DNA of 64,000 nt from NCBI GenBank assembly GCA_902760865.1, contig CACWID010000006.1, positions 1 through 64,000 on the forward strand, read 5' to 3'. Both the position numbers and the translations under genes were made by a program. This DNA comes from an uncultured Bacteroidales bacterium. GTDB lineage: Bacteria; Bacteroidota; Bacteroidia; Bacteroidales; Muribaculaceae. Shown piece after piece: positions 55,328-63,495 of the stretch. The notes below the pieces were generated by a model that was not told the DNA's origin, did not search any database, and saw only the letters and a list, made by a program, of their open reading frames with translations. Numbering within the stretch: position 1 is the stretch's first letter; each line of letters starts with the position of its first letter.

Positions 55328-55358
55328 CAAAGGTAGCACTATTTTTCTAATCTCACAA
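55328..55358 (-). promoter_or_regulatory. tRNA-Thr promoter
   Basis: On the minus strand, TTG (55356-55358), 20 bases, TACCTTTG (55328-55335), about 33 bases before the tRNA 5' end; it lies between the DUF4270 stop codon and the tRNA. Confidence 0.7.
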
Positions 55359-55361
55359 ACT

Positions 55362-56768
55362 TTAATCGACAATTTGTTTGCTGTAGGTCATCTTTATCCT
55401 GGCTTTGTCCAGGAGCAATCGCACGATTGCCGGCCGTGAAACCATAGGCGAAATCTTGGTGACGGTGCTCGTGGTGCCGTAATAGTAGGACTGCTGATAG
55501 GTATAGTTGGTGACGTCAACGGGGGTGATGGTGAACCTGAGATCATCCTCGGTGGCGATGCCGCCCTGGTTGTTGATGATGTTGAGGGCATAGTTGCGCA
55601 GGCCCGTAAATTCATACTCCTTGTCAATCGGGTCATAGATGGCATAGAACGAGTCCTTGTTATTGGCCAGGCTGTCGCCGTTGATGAAGTTGTCCTTCTT
55701 GGACGTCTTGACCATGAGCAGATAGGTGGGCGGCTGGATGTTGTATTCCGTCTCGGGAATGCTCACCGGCAGCTCAAGCGTCAGGTTGTTGATAACGGAC
55801 TGGTTGTTGCCGATATTAGCCTGGTACTTGTCGATGATCTCCTGGATGGGGAAACGCACCTCGACCTCATACCCCGCAGGCGCGACAATCAAGGCCTGGC
55901 CCTGATTGACCATCGAGGTGATGGCATCGTCGATGTCATAGCGGATGATGTTGTCGGAGATTATCTCGGGGGTCGAAGCCAGATAGGACTGGCCCTTGGT
56001 CGAGATGGTGTCGGTCGAGTCGGTCAGCTGCACGCGCTGTTTGTAATAGACGTCAAGCTCGGTACTCTTGATGTTCACCACGTGGCCACTGCCGTAGCTG
56101 TTGGTGATATAGATGCCGGGGAAGACGTCGGCAAAGCGCTTGGGGCTGGAGAACAGCAAGGGGTCTGACTTGTAGGCATTAAAGAGCTCGCGTCCCAACT
56201 CGACAGGCATCGGCACGGAAATGACGCGCACGGTGTCATACTGAGCCGTTCCGGTCACATAGGACGTGGCGACCTCGATCCAACCCGATTTGGGAGAATA
56301 AGACTCCGAGGCCAGCAGCTCGTCGGGGTCGTAGTAGTCCGTGGGGTCAAAGTCGCTGTATATCGGGCTGGGAAGCGTCTTATTCAGGCGATAGACATTC
56401 AGTCTCATCGGGGCCAGCGAGTCGCCGGTGAAGCCGTTGCGCGAGGGGATGCGCAACTTCAGTCGGCAGGAGTCAATCATATCTGCCTTGACTCCGGCGG
56501 TGTCGATGCTGATGGCAGGCATCCAGGAGGTCACTGCCTCGGCGATGAGCGAGCCGTAACCGTCGGCTTGCAGTGCACCGAGCATCTTGGTGCTGGTGCG
56601 CATCTGCACGCGGTCGTTGCGAACCGAGTGGCCGGTGATGACAAACGACGAGTCCTCGATGACCGACGAGACGCTGTCGGTGATGCTCACGCCGATTGTC
56701 TCGTCAGTGCATGCGAACAGGCCGAGCAGCACGCCCGCTGCCAGTATCACATTCAAAAATTGTTTCAT
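55362..56768 (-). CDS. DUF4270 lipoprotein
   Basis: 468 residues. Lipobox LFAC at about residues 17-20 (signal MKQFLNVILAAGVLLG), then TDETIG. The body is the beta-rich DUF4270 domain, conserved across Bacteroidales and usually encoded next to the short glycogen-synthase-like gene, as here. It is probably an outer-membrane or surface lipoprotein; the molecular role is not known. It is cotranscribed with the gene at 56835-57638 (66-base gap). Confidence 0.85.
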   Translation of the reverse strand: MKQFLNVILAAGVLLGLFACTDETIGVSITDSVSSVIEDSSFVITGHSVRNDRVQMRTSTKMLGALQADGYGSLIAEAVTSWMPAISIDTAGVKADMIDSCRLKLRIPSRNGFTGDSLAPMRLNVYRLNKTLPSPIYSDFDPTDYYDPDELLASESYSPKSGWIEVATSYVTGTAQYDTVRVISVPMPVELGRELFNAYKSDPLLFSSPKRFADVFPGIYITNSYGSGHVVNIKSTELDVYYKQRVQLTDSTDTISTKGQSYLASTPEIISDNIIRYDIDDAITSMVNQGQALIVAPAGYEVEVRFPIQEIIDKYQANIGNNQSVINNLTLELPVSIPETEYNIQPPTYLLMVKTSKKDNFINGDSLANNKDSFYAIYDPIDKEYEFTGLRNYALNIINNQGGIATEDDLRFTITPVDVTNYTYQQSYYYGTTSTVTKISPMVSRPAIVRLLLDKARIKMTYSKQIVD

Positions 56769-56834
56769 ATTCTTGAAATGAAGTAATGCGATTTAAGAAT
56801 ATAGAAAAAAAGACCGGTTGGGTTTTATCGTGCG

Positions 56835-57638
56835 TCAATCGAAGAGCGAGCCGTAGAACTCCGTTACCCTGTTGACATCGTTGTCGTCGATGAACTGCAG
56901 CTTCGGGAGCGATTCGGCGGCGGTGAGGACCTGCTCGCTGATTCCCTGCTCACACTCGATGATGCCGTCGGAATAGCGCAGCGAGTAGGACATCAGTTCC
57001 TCGTAGGTCAACTCCTTGCCGTTGATGGGCTTGAGGGCATTCTTGGGGATGCCGTCCTGGTGCATCTTCTCAGCAAGACGGGCTCCCAGGGGTGCCGGGA
57101 TTGACTCGTTGAAGAGTGCCGTCACAATCTTGGCGTCGCGGAAGGATGGGTCGTCGCCATAGAGCGTGCGGATATAAACCGGTGCCAGCGCCGAAATCCA
57201 TCCGGTGCACTGGATGATGTCAGGCACCCAGCGCATCTTGCGTATCGACTCGATGACGGCGCGCACGAAGAACATGCTGCGCTCGTCGTTGTCGTCGGGC
57301 GAGCAGTTCATCTCGAGCTCATCGATGCGGCTGCTGGCAAAGTAATCCTCATTGTAAATGAAATAGACTTGGAAATGAGCCTGCTGCAAGGTTGCCACCT
57401 TGATGATGAGGGGGTGGTCGGTGTCATCGATGATGACATTCATGCCCGAGAGCCTGATCATCTCGTGGAGCTGGTTGCTGCGCTCAGCGATCATGCCATA
57501 CTTGGGCATGAACGTGCGCTCCTCGATACCCTGCTCCTTGATGCCCTGCGGCAGCAGTCTGCCGATTTCTGACACGCGTCGTAGGGGCACGTATGGCTCA
57601 ATCTCTTGTGATATGAACAAGATTTTCTTTACATCCAT
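56835..57638 (-). CDS. glycogen/starch synthase-like, N-terminal GT5 domain only
   Basis: 267 residues, about half of a normal glycogen synthase. It matches the GT5 N-terminal Rossmann domain (ILFISQEIEPYVP, FMPKYGMIAER, VYFIYNEDYFA, MRWVPDIIQCTGWISALAPV). The C-terminal nucleotide-sugar domain is absent, and the usual KxGGL ADP-glucose motif after the first strand is replaced by LRRVSEIGRLLPQ. Bacteroidales genomes keep this short form upstream of DUF4270, so it is a stable protein rather than a recent truncation. Catalysis of glycogen synthesis is doubtful; a binding or regulatory role is possible. Confidence 0.85.
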   Translation of the reverse strand: MDVKKILFISQEIEPYVPLRRVSEIGRLLPQGIKEQGIEERTFMPKYGMIAERSNQLHEMIRLSGMNVIIDDTDHPLIIKVATLQQAHFQVYFIYNEDYFASSRIDELEMNCSPDDNDERSMFFVRAVIESIRKMRWVPDIIQCTGWISALAPVYIRTLYGDDPSFRDAKIVTALFNESIPAPLGARLAEKMHQDGIPKNALKPINGKELTYEELMSYSLRYSDGIIECEQGISEQVLTAAESLPKLQFIDDNDVNRVTEFYGSLFD

Positions 57639-57663
57639 GTTGTTTTCGTCTAAAATTTAAATG

Positions 57664-57671
57664 CAAAGATA
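57664..57671 (-). promoter_or_regulatory. promoter -7 element of the glgA-like/DUF4270 operon
   Basis: TATCTTTG on the minus strand, about 26 bases before the ATG. Confidence 0.5.
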
Positions 57672-57818
57672 GCTATTTTTTTTCATTTTGGCCCCATGTG
57701 GGGCGATTAAATCGGTCATTTTTATGTAAAAATGGGGGCTTTTTAACATCTTCTAATCTTTTTGCGGCCCCAAACGGAGCCCATAGTGAAGGGGTGACAA
57801 AAAAATGACGGCCCGCTG

Positions 57819-57848
57819 TTGTACAAAAGAAAAATACCCGTAACTTTG
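57819..57848 (+). promoter_or_regulatory. promoter of the 57894 gene
   Basis: TTG (57819-57821), 19 bases, TAACTTTG (57841-57848); ATG at 57894. Confidence 0.65.
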
Positions 57849-57893
57849 CGCAGTCAATAAACACGATAACAACCCATCCCAAAATCATCCGTT

Positions 57894-58118
57894 ATGTTTA
57901 CCATCCAACTGTTTGAAGAGAAGACCGGCCGCCCTGCCGCCGACAAGAAGGTGGGAATCATCTTCCACGGCCTGCTGCGTGGCGGCACCAAGAACATCTA
58001 CACCGACCGCAACGGCGAGGCCCACTTCGACTACGACAACGGCCGTGGAACCGTCTATGTGAACGGCCGTGCCATCTACGACGGCGAAATCAGCGGCCGC
58101 AAGATACTCTACATCTGA
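57894..58118 (+). CDS. small conserved-looking protein, unknown
   Basis: 74 residues, probably a compact beta-sandwich: MFTIQLFEEKTGRPAADKKV, GEAHFDYDNGRGTVYVNGRA, YDGEISGRKILYI. The pattern (a D/N-G turn between strands and 'TGRPAADKKVGIIF') is like a small carboxypeptidase-regulatory/Ig-type domain. No signal peptide or membrane segment. It has its own promoter, and codon use is like its neighbours. No function can be assigned. Confidence 0.7.
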   Translation: MFTIQLFEEKTGRPAADKKVGIIFHGLLRGGTKNIYTDRNGEAHFDYDNGRGTVYVNGRAIYDGEISGRKILYI

Positions 58119-58341
58119 CGGCCAGTCCTCCCGGACCATCGACATCAGGCATCAATCTGAAGGGCGTGACATCTCTCGCGCCCTAAACCTTAATCGCCCC
58201 GAGCACGACCATGATTTCTCCTGTGGGCCACGTAATCGGGAGGAGTCAGGGGGATAAGAAAAGAAGGGGCTTCCTTCAAACAGGAAACACCCTTCCACTT
58301 TCAAAACACACACACGATTAAGTCTATTCTTTTCATTCAGG

Positions 58342-58812
58342 TCACTTGTCCTTGCAGTTGCAGTTCTCGCAGTTTCCCTTCTGGCGGTCACCCTTCTTGG
58401 CATGGCCTCGGTATCCCATGCGGCCCTTGTCGTGGCCGCGCTTGCCAGCATGTTGCTTCATCTGGGCATACTTCGTTGCCTGCTCCGGCGTCAACAAGGC
58501 CTCAATCTTGGCATCAGTGGCCTCCTTCTGAGCCTTCATCTGCTGGTGACGGGCGCTCATTGTCGCCTCGTCGGGTTTCTCGCCCCTGTCCATTCTCTCG
58601 GACTTGTCGTTGTGCCTGGCCTGCATCTCCTCGGTATAGATACGGGTGATGGCGGCCTTCTGCTCAGCTGTCAAGCCCAAGTGCTTGTCCAGGCGCTCTA
58701 CTCGCTTCTCCACCATCTGCTCGGGACTCATGTCGGAGCGGCGTGGCGGTTGTGCATTCATCACGATGGTGCCCATCAGGGCCACTACTAATACTAAAAC
58801 AATCTTTTTCAT
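58342..58812 (-). CDS. DUF4890 periplasmic protein (Spy/CpxP-like)
   Basis: 156 residues. A signal peptide (about 1-20) is followed by a helical region with MSPEQMVEKRVERLDKHLGL and LTPEQATKYAQMKQHAGKRG, LTxxQ-type repeats of Spy/CpxP/heavy-metal sensor relatives that act as periplasmic chaperones or metal binders. The tail is basic and Gly-rich, ending KGNCENCNCKDK, a Cys cluster (CxxCxC) that may bind metal. Gene monocistronic. The family function is not proven. Confidence 0.8.
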   Translation of the reverse strand: MKKIVLVLVVALMGTIVMNAQPPRRSDMSPEQMVEKRVERLDKHLGLTAEQKAAITRIYTEEMQARHNDKSERMDRGEKPDEATMSARHQQMKAQKEATDAKIEALLTPEQATKYAQMKQHAGKRGHDKGRMGYRGHAKKGDRQKGNCENCNCKDK

Positions 58813-59095
58813 GTTAATTGATGTGGTGTTTTAAAATGAATAATACTAACTGATAGATTTCACATTGAATCTACTGTTCACTATGATTACGGCTACAAAG
58901 TAAAATCAAATTTCTGAAATGAAAAAACGGTCGAAGTGCACTTCGTGACCAATCAAGACATCATGTTGACAAACACCTAAAAAATCAAGACAAAGCCCAA
59001 GCGGGCCAGAAGAGAGAAAGGGGGAAAAACGCGAAATTTACGTCAATGAATCAAAAAAAACGTAATCGCAGGGTACAACCTAAGGAAAAACGATG
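58813..59095. other. divergent intergenic region with palindrome
   Basis: No gene. GAAGTGCACTTC (58933-58944), extended by GGTC/GACC on both sides, is a clear palindrome midway between the divergent DUF4890 and nagA genes and could be an operator. Confidence 0.4.
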
Positions 59096-59103
59096 TAAAT
59101 TTG
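59096..59103 (+). promoter_or_regulatory. nagA promoter -7 element
   Basis: TAAATTTG about 32 bases before the ATG at 59136; no TTG at 20 bases. Confidence 0.45.
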
Positions 59104-59135
59104 CAATTCTGGTAAAAGGATAAAAAAGATTGGGA

Positions 59136-60326
59136 ATGTTGACTCAGATTTATAATGGTCATGTGCTCACTCCTGAAGGCTGGATCCAGGGAGGCTCAGT
59201 CATCATCGAAGACAACCGCATCAAGGAGGTGAGCAAGAGCAGCCGTCTGATGGAGGGCATGGACAAGACCTACGACGCCCACGACATGAACGTGGTGCCC
59301 GGAGGCGTTGACCTGCATTGCCATGGCGGAGGCGGCAGCGACTTCCAGGAATGCACGCGCGAGGCGTTCCAGAATGCCGTGCTGACCCACCTGCGTCACG
59401 GCACGACATCGGTCTATGCGACGCTGTCCTCGTCGCCCATCGACATGATGGAAAAGGCATGCCAGGTGTGTGACGAACTGATGCGCGAACCCGACTCAAC
59501 CATCATGGGCATGCACATGGAGGGCCCGTACTTCAACCCGAGCAAGGCGGGGGCACAGATGCCTGAGGTCATCCGCATTCCCGACCCCAACGAGTACCGC
59601 CACATCGTCGAGGACTTTGACTGCATGCGCCGCTGGGACACGGCACCCGAGCTGCCCGGCGCCGTCGAGATGGGCAAGTACATCACCGGCAAGGGGGTGA
59701 TTGCCGCCATCGGCCACACGGCAGCCGAGTACCCTCAAGTCAAGGCCGCATGGGACGCCGGCTACACGCTGGCCACCCACTTCTATAACGCGATGCCGGG
59801 ATTCCACAACGTGCGCGAGTTCAAGCATGCCGGCACTGTCGAGAGCATCTATCTGCTGCATGACATGGCTGTCGAGGTGATTGCCGACGGCATCCACGTC
59901 CCGGCCACCCTGCTGAGCCTGGTCTATCACATCAAGGGGGTGGAGCACACTGCCCTGTGTACTGACGCCTTGGCCGTGACCGACAGTGACAGCGAGCATG
60001 CGTTCGACCCGCGCGTCATCATCGAGGACGGCGTGTGCAAGCTCTCGGACCGCAGTGCGCTGGCAGGCAGCATCGCCACGATGGACCGCCTGATCAAGAC
60101 GATGGTCCGCGTCGCCGAAGTGCCCCTGCACGATGCAGTGCGCATGGCGAGCGAAACCCCGGCCCGCATCATGGGCATCTATGACCGCAAGGGTTCACTG
60201 CAGCGAGGCAAGGACGCCGACATCCTCATCCTGGACGACGACATCAACCTGCGCAGCGTCTTCTCGATGGGAAAATTCGTCAAGGGCAGCGACCGCATCG
60301 CCCCGGCCATCATCGAGCGCCGCTAA
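59136..60326 (+). CDS. nagA: N-acetylglucosamine-6-phosphate deacetylase
   Basis: 396 residues from ATG 59136 (a TTG two codons upstream is less likely). It hydrolyses GlcNAc-6-phosphate to GlcN-6-phosphate and acetate in the cytoplasm. Amidohydrolase-fold motifs: GGVDLHCHGGGGSDF, GMHMEGPYFNPSKAGAQ (metal-binding Glu), IGHTAAEY and THFYNAMPGFH (metal histidines), DGIHVP, and the catalytic Asp in SALAGSIATMD. nagB is not adjacent. It supplies amino-sugar salvage from mucin or cell wall. Confidence 0.94.
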   Translation: MLTQIYNGHVLTPEGWIQGGSVIIEDNRIKEVSKSSRLMEGMDKTYDAHDMNVVPGGVDLHCHGGGGSDFQECTREAFQNAVLTHLRHGTTSVYATLSSSPIDMMEKACQVCDELMREPDSTIMGMHMEGPYFNPSKAGAQMPEVIRIPDPNEYRHIVEDFDCMRRWDTAPELPGAVEMGKYITGKGVIAAIGHTAAEYPQVKAAWDAGYTLATHFYNAMPGFHNVREFKHAGTVESIYLLHDMAVEVIADGIHVPATLLSLVYHIKGVEHTALCTDALAVTDSDSEHAFDPRVIIEDGVCKLSDRSALAGSIATMDRLIKTMVRVAEVPLHDAVRMASETPARIMGIYDRKGSLQRGKDADILILDDDINLRSVFSMGKFVKGSDRIAPAIIERR

Positions 60327-60345
60327 CCCCTACCCCACAGCGCCT

Positions 60346-60560
60346 CACGCTGAGGCGCTAAAACTAAAAAACAACTGATTAGTCTGAATCATCTGAGGGC
60401 ATCCGCGCCCTGTTGACCTCACGCTAAGGCGCTAAGACGCTAAGAATTATTATTTTCTGCAACAATGTAGAGACGCAAAATCTTGCGTCTCATGGGACAG
60501 GTGGCAGGGTCATGTGGTTGGAGACGCAAGATTTTGCGTCTCTACAGGGACCAACGCAAT
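60346..60560. repeat. composite dispersed palindromic repeat, copy F
   Basis: CGCTGAGG/GGCATCCGCG words, octamers with CTA at 60424, 60432 and 60440, then palindromes at 60470-60491 and 60521-60542 with the GTGGTTG spacer and the CTACAGGGACCAACGC tail. Confidence 0.85.
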
Positions 60561-60587
60561 GGCATCACGCTGAGGCGCTAAGGATTT

Positions 60588-60670
60588 GAAAACAATAAAT
60601 ACAATAATGACAAAAGAGATTATATTTAATTGATATTCAATTTATTGACTTGTTTGTATTTCTTGTTTTC
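60588..60670. repeat. inverted repeat GAAAACAATAAATACAA
   Basis: 17-bp arms (60588-60604 and 60654-60670) with one mismatch and a 49-base AT-rich loop; same family as 30379-30422 and 45319-45394. Confidence 0.75.
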
Positions 60671-60760
60671 TATAACAGCGCCGGGGTTATAGCGAAGGGG
60701 GCGATTATCGTCGATTGTGGGTGGAAAAAAGAAATAAGAAGAAAATTTTCGGCAATAAAC

Positions 60761-60791
60761 TTGCACAGAATCAAAAACGGTATTATCTTTG
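60761..60791 (+). promoter_or_regulatory. tRNA-His promoter
   Basis: TTG (60761-60763), 20 bases, TATCTTTG (60784-60791), about 31 bases before the tRNA. Confidence 0.75.
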
Positions 60792-60821
60792 CACCCGCAT
60801 TTGAAAGAAAATGCCTTATAT

Positions 60822-60896
<75 letters not shown>

Positions 60897-60904
60897 CTAA
60901 GTGA

Positions 60905-60945
60905 ATAAAAACCTGAATCGTTGAAGCGATTCAGGTTTTTATTAT
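60905..60945. terminator. bidirectional terminator
   Basis: AAAAACCTGAATCG TTGAAG CGATTCAGGTTTTT, between tRNA-His and the convergent skp-like gene; T-runs on both strands. Confidence 0.9.
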
Positions 60946-60967
60946 TTTATTCGGTTTGACCCGTGGA

Positions 60968-61471
60968 TTACAGGCCGAGGAGCGCCTTGACCATCGGGGT
61001 GATGTCGATGGTCGCGGGGCCGGTGTAGGCCACCGGGGTGACGGCGGTGTCAAGCACCAGATCGAGTGCGCCCTGCTCGCCCACCTGGCGGATGGCAGCC
61101 TGGATCTTGTCGGTGATGGGCTTGGTGAGGGCTTCGCGGCGTGCGGCGATGTCATCGGCGGCACGGCGTTCAAACTCGCGCATCTTCTTGTCGCTCTCCT
61201 GCAGTTCCTGCACGCGGCGCTCCTTGATGGTCTCGGGCATCGAGGCGTCGGCGGCCACGGTCTGGTAGTCGGCATACTTCTTGTCAAACTCGGACTTCAG
61301 CAGTTCATATTCGGCATGATATCTGTCGCTGAGGGTCTTGAGCTGTTCCTCGGCCGCCTGTTTCTCGGGCATGAGACCGAAAATCTCCTGTGAGTTCACA
61401 ATACCTATCCTGGCCTGGGCCATCAACATCAGCGGCATCAACGCCAGCGCAATCATGAGAAATCTTTTCAT
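60968..61471 (-). CDS. OmpH/Skp-family periplasmic chaperone, copy 1
   Basis: 167 residues. Signal peptide about 1-20 (MLMAQA). IGIVNSQEIFGLMPEKQAAE opens the Skp core; a long coiled-coil (about 40-115, EELK-type heptads) forms the tentacle arms; TDKIQAAIRQVGEQGALDLV closes it. Skp holds unfolded outer-membrane proteins in the periplasm. A paralogue with the same order of motifs lies at 63496-64000. Gene monocistronic. Confidence 0.9.
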   Translation of the reverse strand: MKRFLMIALALMPLMLMAQARIGIVNSQEIFGLMPEKQAAEEQLKTLSDRYHAEYELLKSEFDKKYADYQTVAADASMPETIKERRVQELQESDKKMREFERRAADDIAARREALTKPITDKIQAAIRQVGEQGALDLVLDTAVTPVAYTGPATIDITPMVKALLGL

Positions 61472-61504
61472 CGTTCTGTCTATTTAGTAGTTATTTTTCG
61501 GCGA

Positions 61505-61534
61505 CAAAGGTAGCATTTTTTCAAATAACGGCAA
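61505..61534 (-). promoter_or_regulatory. promoter of skp-like copy 1
   Basis: On the minus strand, TTG (61532-61534), 19 bases, TACCTTTG (61505-61512). Confidence 0.6.
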
Positions 61535-61560
61535 GCGACAAGACGGGTTATTGCAGCAAG

Positions 61561-61592
61561 AACTCCTGCCAGCAATCGTTCCGGCAGGAGTT
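61561..61592 (-). terminator. hairpin after the C1 peptidase
   Basis: Perfect stem AACTCCTGCC/GGCAGGAGTT between the peptidase and skp-like genes. Confidence 0.6.
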
Positions 61593-61682
61593 ATGCGCCT
61601 AAAATGACGGGGGTCAAATGAAAATTTAACTCTAAAAAGTCAAATCACTCTATAAATCTCCGCTGCTTAGATCTTATGGCCT

Positions 61683-61766
61683 GTAGAGACGTAAAATTTT
61701 GCGTCTCTAATCGTTAGGCATTACCAACATACTGTCCCTTGAGATGCAAAATTTTGCGTCTCTACA
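61683..61766. repeat. palindrome pair of the GAGACGC family, copy G
   Basis: GAGACGTAAAA/TTTTGCGTCTC (61686-61707) and GAGATGCAAAA/TTTTGCGTCTC (61741-61762) with a different spacer; the associated octamers are missing. Confidence 0.8.
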
Positions 61767-61798
61767 TATTCTTTTGATTTTTTATTTCGCGTCGGGGA

Positions 61799-63202
61799 TT
61801 AGTCATCGGTGCCGAAGAGGGGATCTTCGGGCATGACCATCACGGGCTTGGTCTCGGCAGCCTTGAGGATGCGCTGCGGCACGTATTTCTTGTCCACTAC
61901 CAAGCGGAAGGAGTACTCGTTGAACCACTCGTTGGTCATGATGATGTATCCCTTATGTCCGCTGTCGCCACCCCAGGAGTTCTCCACTTTCCACTTGAGG
62001 GGATTGCCGTTCTCGTCAAGATCGACGGCGGTGAGCGTCATGGCGTGGGTCGAACCGCTGTCAAACGTGGCAATGCGCTGGGCCTTGTCCATGGGGAATG
62101 TGGTGCCGAACAGGGTGCCATAGTCAAAGTTGTCGAGTGCGAGGTAGCCAGTGTTGCGGTTGAGCTGTTTGCCCACGTCGAAGCTGGCATAGAGCTTGGT
62201 GGAATCCTTCAGCGAAGCGATGGCCATGGCGGCGATGTCCTCCATGGGGAGGTTGACGTAGCGCCAGTTGTGGCCGTCGTAGGTGTGGCGGTCATATTCC
62301 ACCTCATAGGTCTTGTAGTATTCCCTGCGGGGGTCGTTCATCGCCATGATGAATGTGCCGTTGATGGGACCGCCCACCGTCTCGCGGTAGAATTCCAGCG
62401 GGGTGTAGGTGCGTGCGGGGCCTACGGCCTTGCCGTCCTTGTCGCGGAAGGCATAGGTGAACGACTTGATGGGCTCACCCAGGGTGAGGGACAGCATGGA
62501 GTAGATGGTGCCCAGCATCTCGGTCTTGCGCTGGTTGATGGACTTTTTGCTCTTCTTGTCGGCAACCATCTGTCGCAGTTCCAGTCCGTATTCACGCAGC
62601 TTGGACGAGACGAGTTGGCTCATGCGTGAGGTGCGCTCGGCCGAGAAAGTCTCGGGCTGCGCCTCAACGGGCACAAGGCCATATTTCTCGGCAAGGTCGG
62701 CCGCACCACAGAAGGTGCCGCCATCGTTCATCGGATTGCGGAAGAAGAACTGCACGCGCGTGTCGTCAATGGGCTTGTCGGCGCAGTCGATCACGCCCTG
62801 CAGCATTAGGTTGGCTTTCTCGAGCTGGTCGTAGAAGAAGAGGTAGTCGTGAGAGAACTCCACGTTGATGGAGTCGCCGTGACGACGCGCGAAGTTGGCG
62901 CGCAGCACGTTGAAACTGGAGTACATCCAGCAACGGCCACTCTGCAACTGGTTGTGGATCGATTGCTTGGGCGTCTCGACGCTGAAGTAAGTGTCCGTAA
63001 TCTTGTTGTTGCGGTAGTTTCTGGCAAGGTCGTCGATGGAATTGGTCGCCATGGCGTTGCTAATGGCCTTGTTGGTGGTGGCTGCCGAGGTGGCGACAAT
63101 CTGTCGCATCATGTCGGGGCTGATACCGCCCTGAGAACGGTCTTGAGCTGAGCCGGCAAAGGCGAGGCCTATTGCCAGAGCAAGTGTTGTGAATTTGTTC
63201 AT
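61799..63202 (-). CDS. secreted C1-family (bleomycin hydrolase/PepC-like) cysteine peptidase
   Basis: 467 residues from the ATG opening MNKFTTLALAIGLAFAGSAQ, a signal peptide absent from cytoplasmic PepC. Catalytic Cys in QSGRCWMYSSF, His in GSTHAMTLTAVD, Asn in VENSWGGDSGHKG. The PepC-type fold is seen in NFARRHGDSINVEFS and the long insert to about 330. It probably acts as an aminopeptidase on exported peptides in the periplasm. The C-terminus extends beyond the core to an acidic MPEDPLFGTDD, so C-terminal capping of the active site may differ from the hexameric enzymes. Confidence 0.92.
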   Translation of the reverse strand: MNKFTTLALAIGLAFAGSAQDRSQGGISPDMMRQIVATSAATTNKAISNAMATNSIDDLARNYRNNKITDTYFSVETPKQSIHNQLQSGRCWMYSSFNVLRANFARRHGDSINVEFSHDYLFFYDQLEKANLMLQGVIDCADKPIDDTRVQFFFRNPMNDGGTFCGAADLAEKYGLVPVEAQPETFSAERTSRMSQLVSSKLREYGLELRQMVADKKSKKSINQRKTEMLGTIYSMLSLTLGEPIKSFTYAFRDKDGKAVGPARTYTPLEFYRETVGGPINGTFIMAMNDPRREYYKTYEVEYDRHTYDGHNWRYVNLPMEDIAAMAIASLKDSTKLYASFDVGKQLNRNTGYLALDNFDYGTLFGTTFPMDKAQRIATFDSGSTHAMTLTAVDLDENGNPLKWKVENSWGGDSGHKGYIIMTNEWFNEYSFRLVVDKKYVPQRILKAAETKPVMVMPEDPLFGTDD

Positions 63203-63337
63203 ATTCAGTCGTGAAAATGGTTTAAATAAACTTGGCTGCACCTTTGCCATAAAAATAAACTTTTATGGCATTCGGTTTGCACAAGTTTTTGCGCGCGGCA
63301 CTTGGCCATTGCGCAGGATTAATAGCTTCTTTGACCA

Positions 63338-63368
63338 CAAAGGTAGTGCAAGTCGAGCGCAATGGCAA
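63338..63368 (-). promoter_or_regulatory. C1 peptidase promoter
   Basis: On the minus strand, TTG (63366-63368), 20 bases, TACCTTTG (63338-63345). This implies an untranslated leader of about 130 bases, long for this window. Confidence 0.7.
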
Positions 63369-63427
63369 GAAAAAATAAATTTTCTTGCACTCGCCTTGTT
63401 CCCTTTATCATCGCGTCAAACGAAACG

Positions 63428-63457
63428 GCCGCCAGCGTGGGTCTCCACACTGGCGGC
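63428..63457 (-). terminator. terminator of skp-like copy 2
   Basis: GCCGCCAGTGTGG / CCACGCTGGCGGC on the minus strand (one mismatch), followed by CGTTTCGTTT, 38 bases beyond the stop codon. Confidence 0.7.
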
Positions 63458-63495
63458 AGCCTGTCTCTCAAGCAGCATAAAGCTGATGTCTTGTA

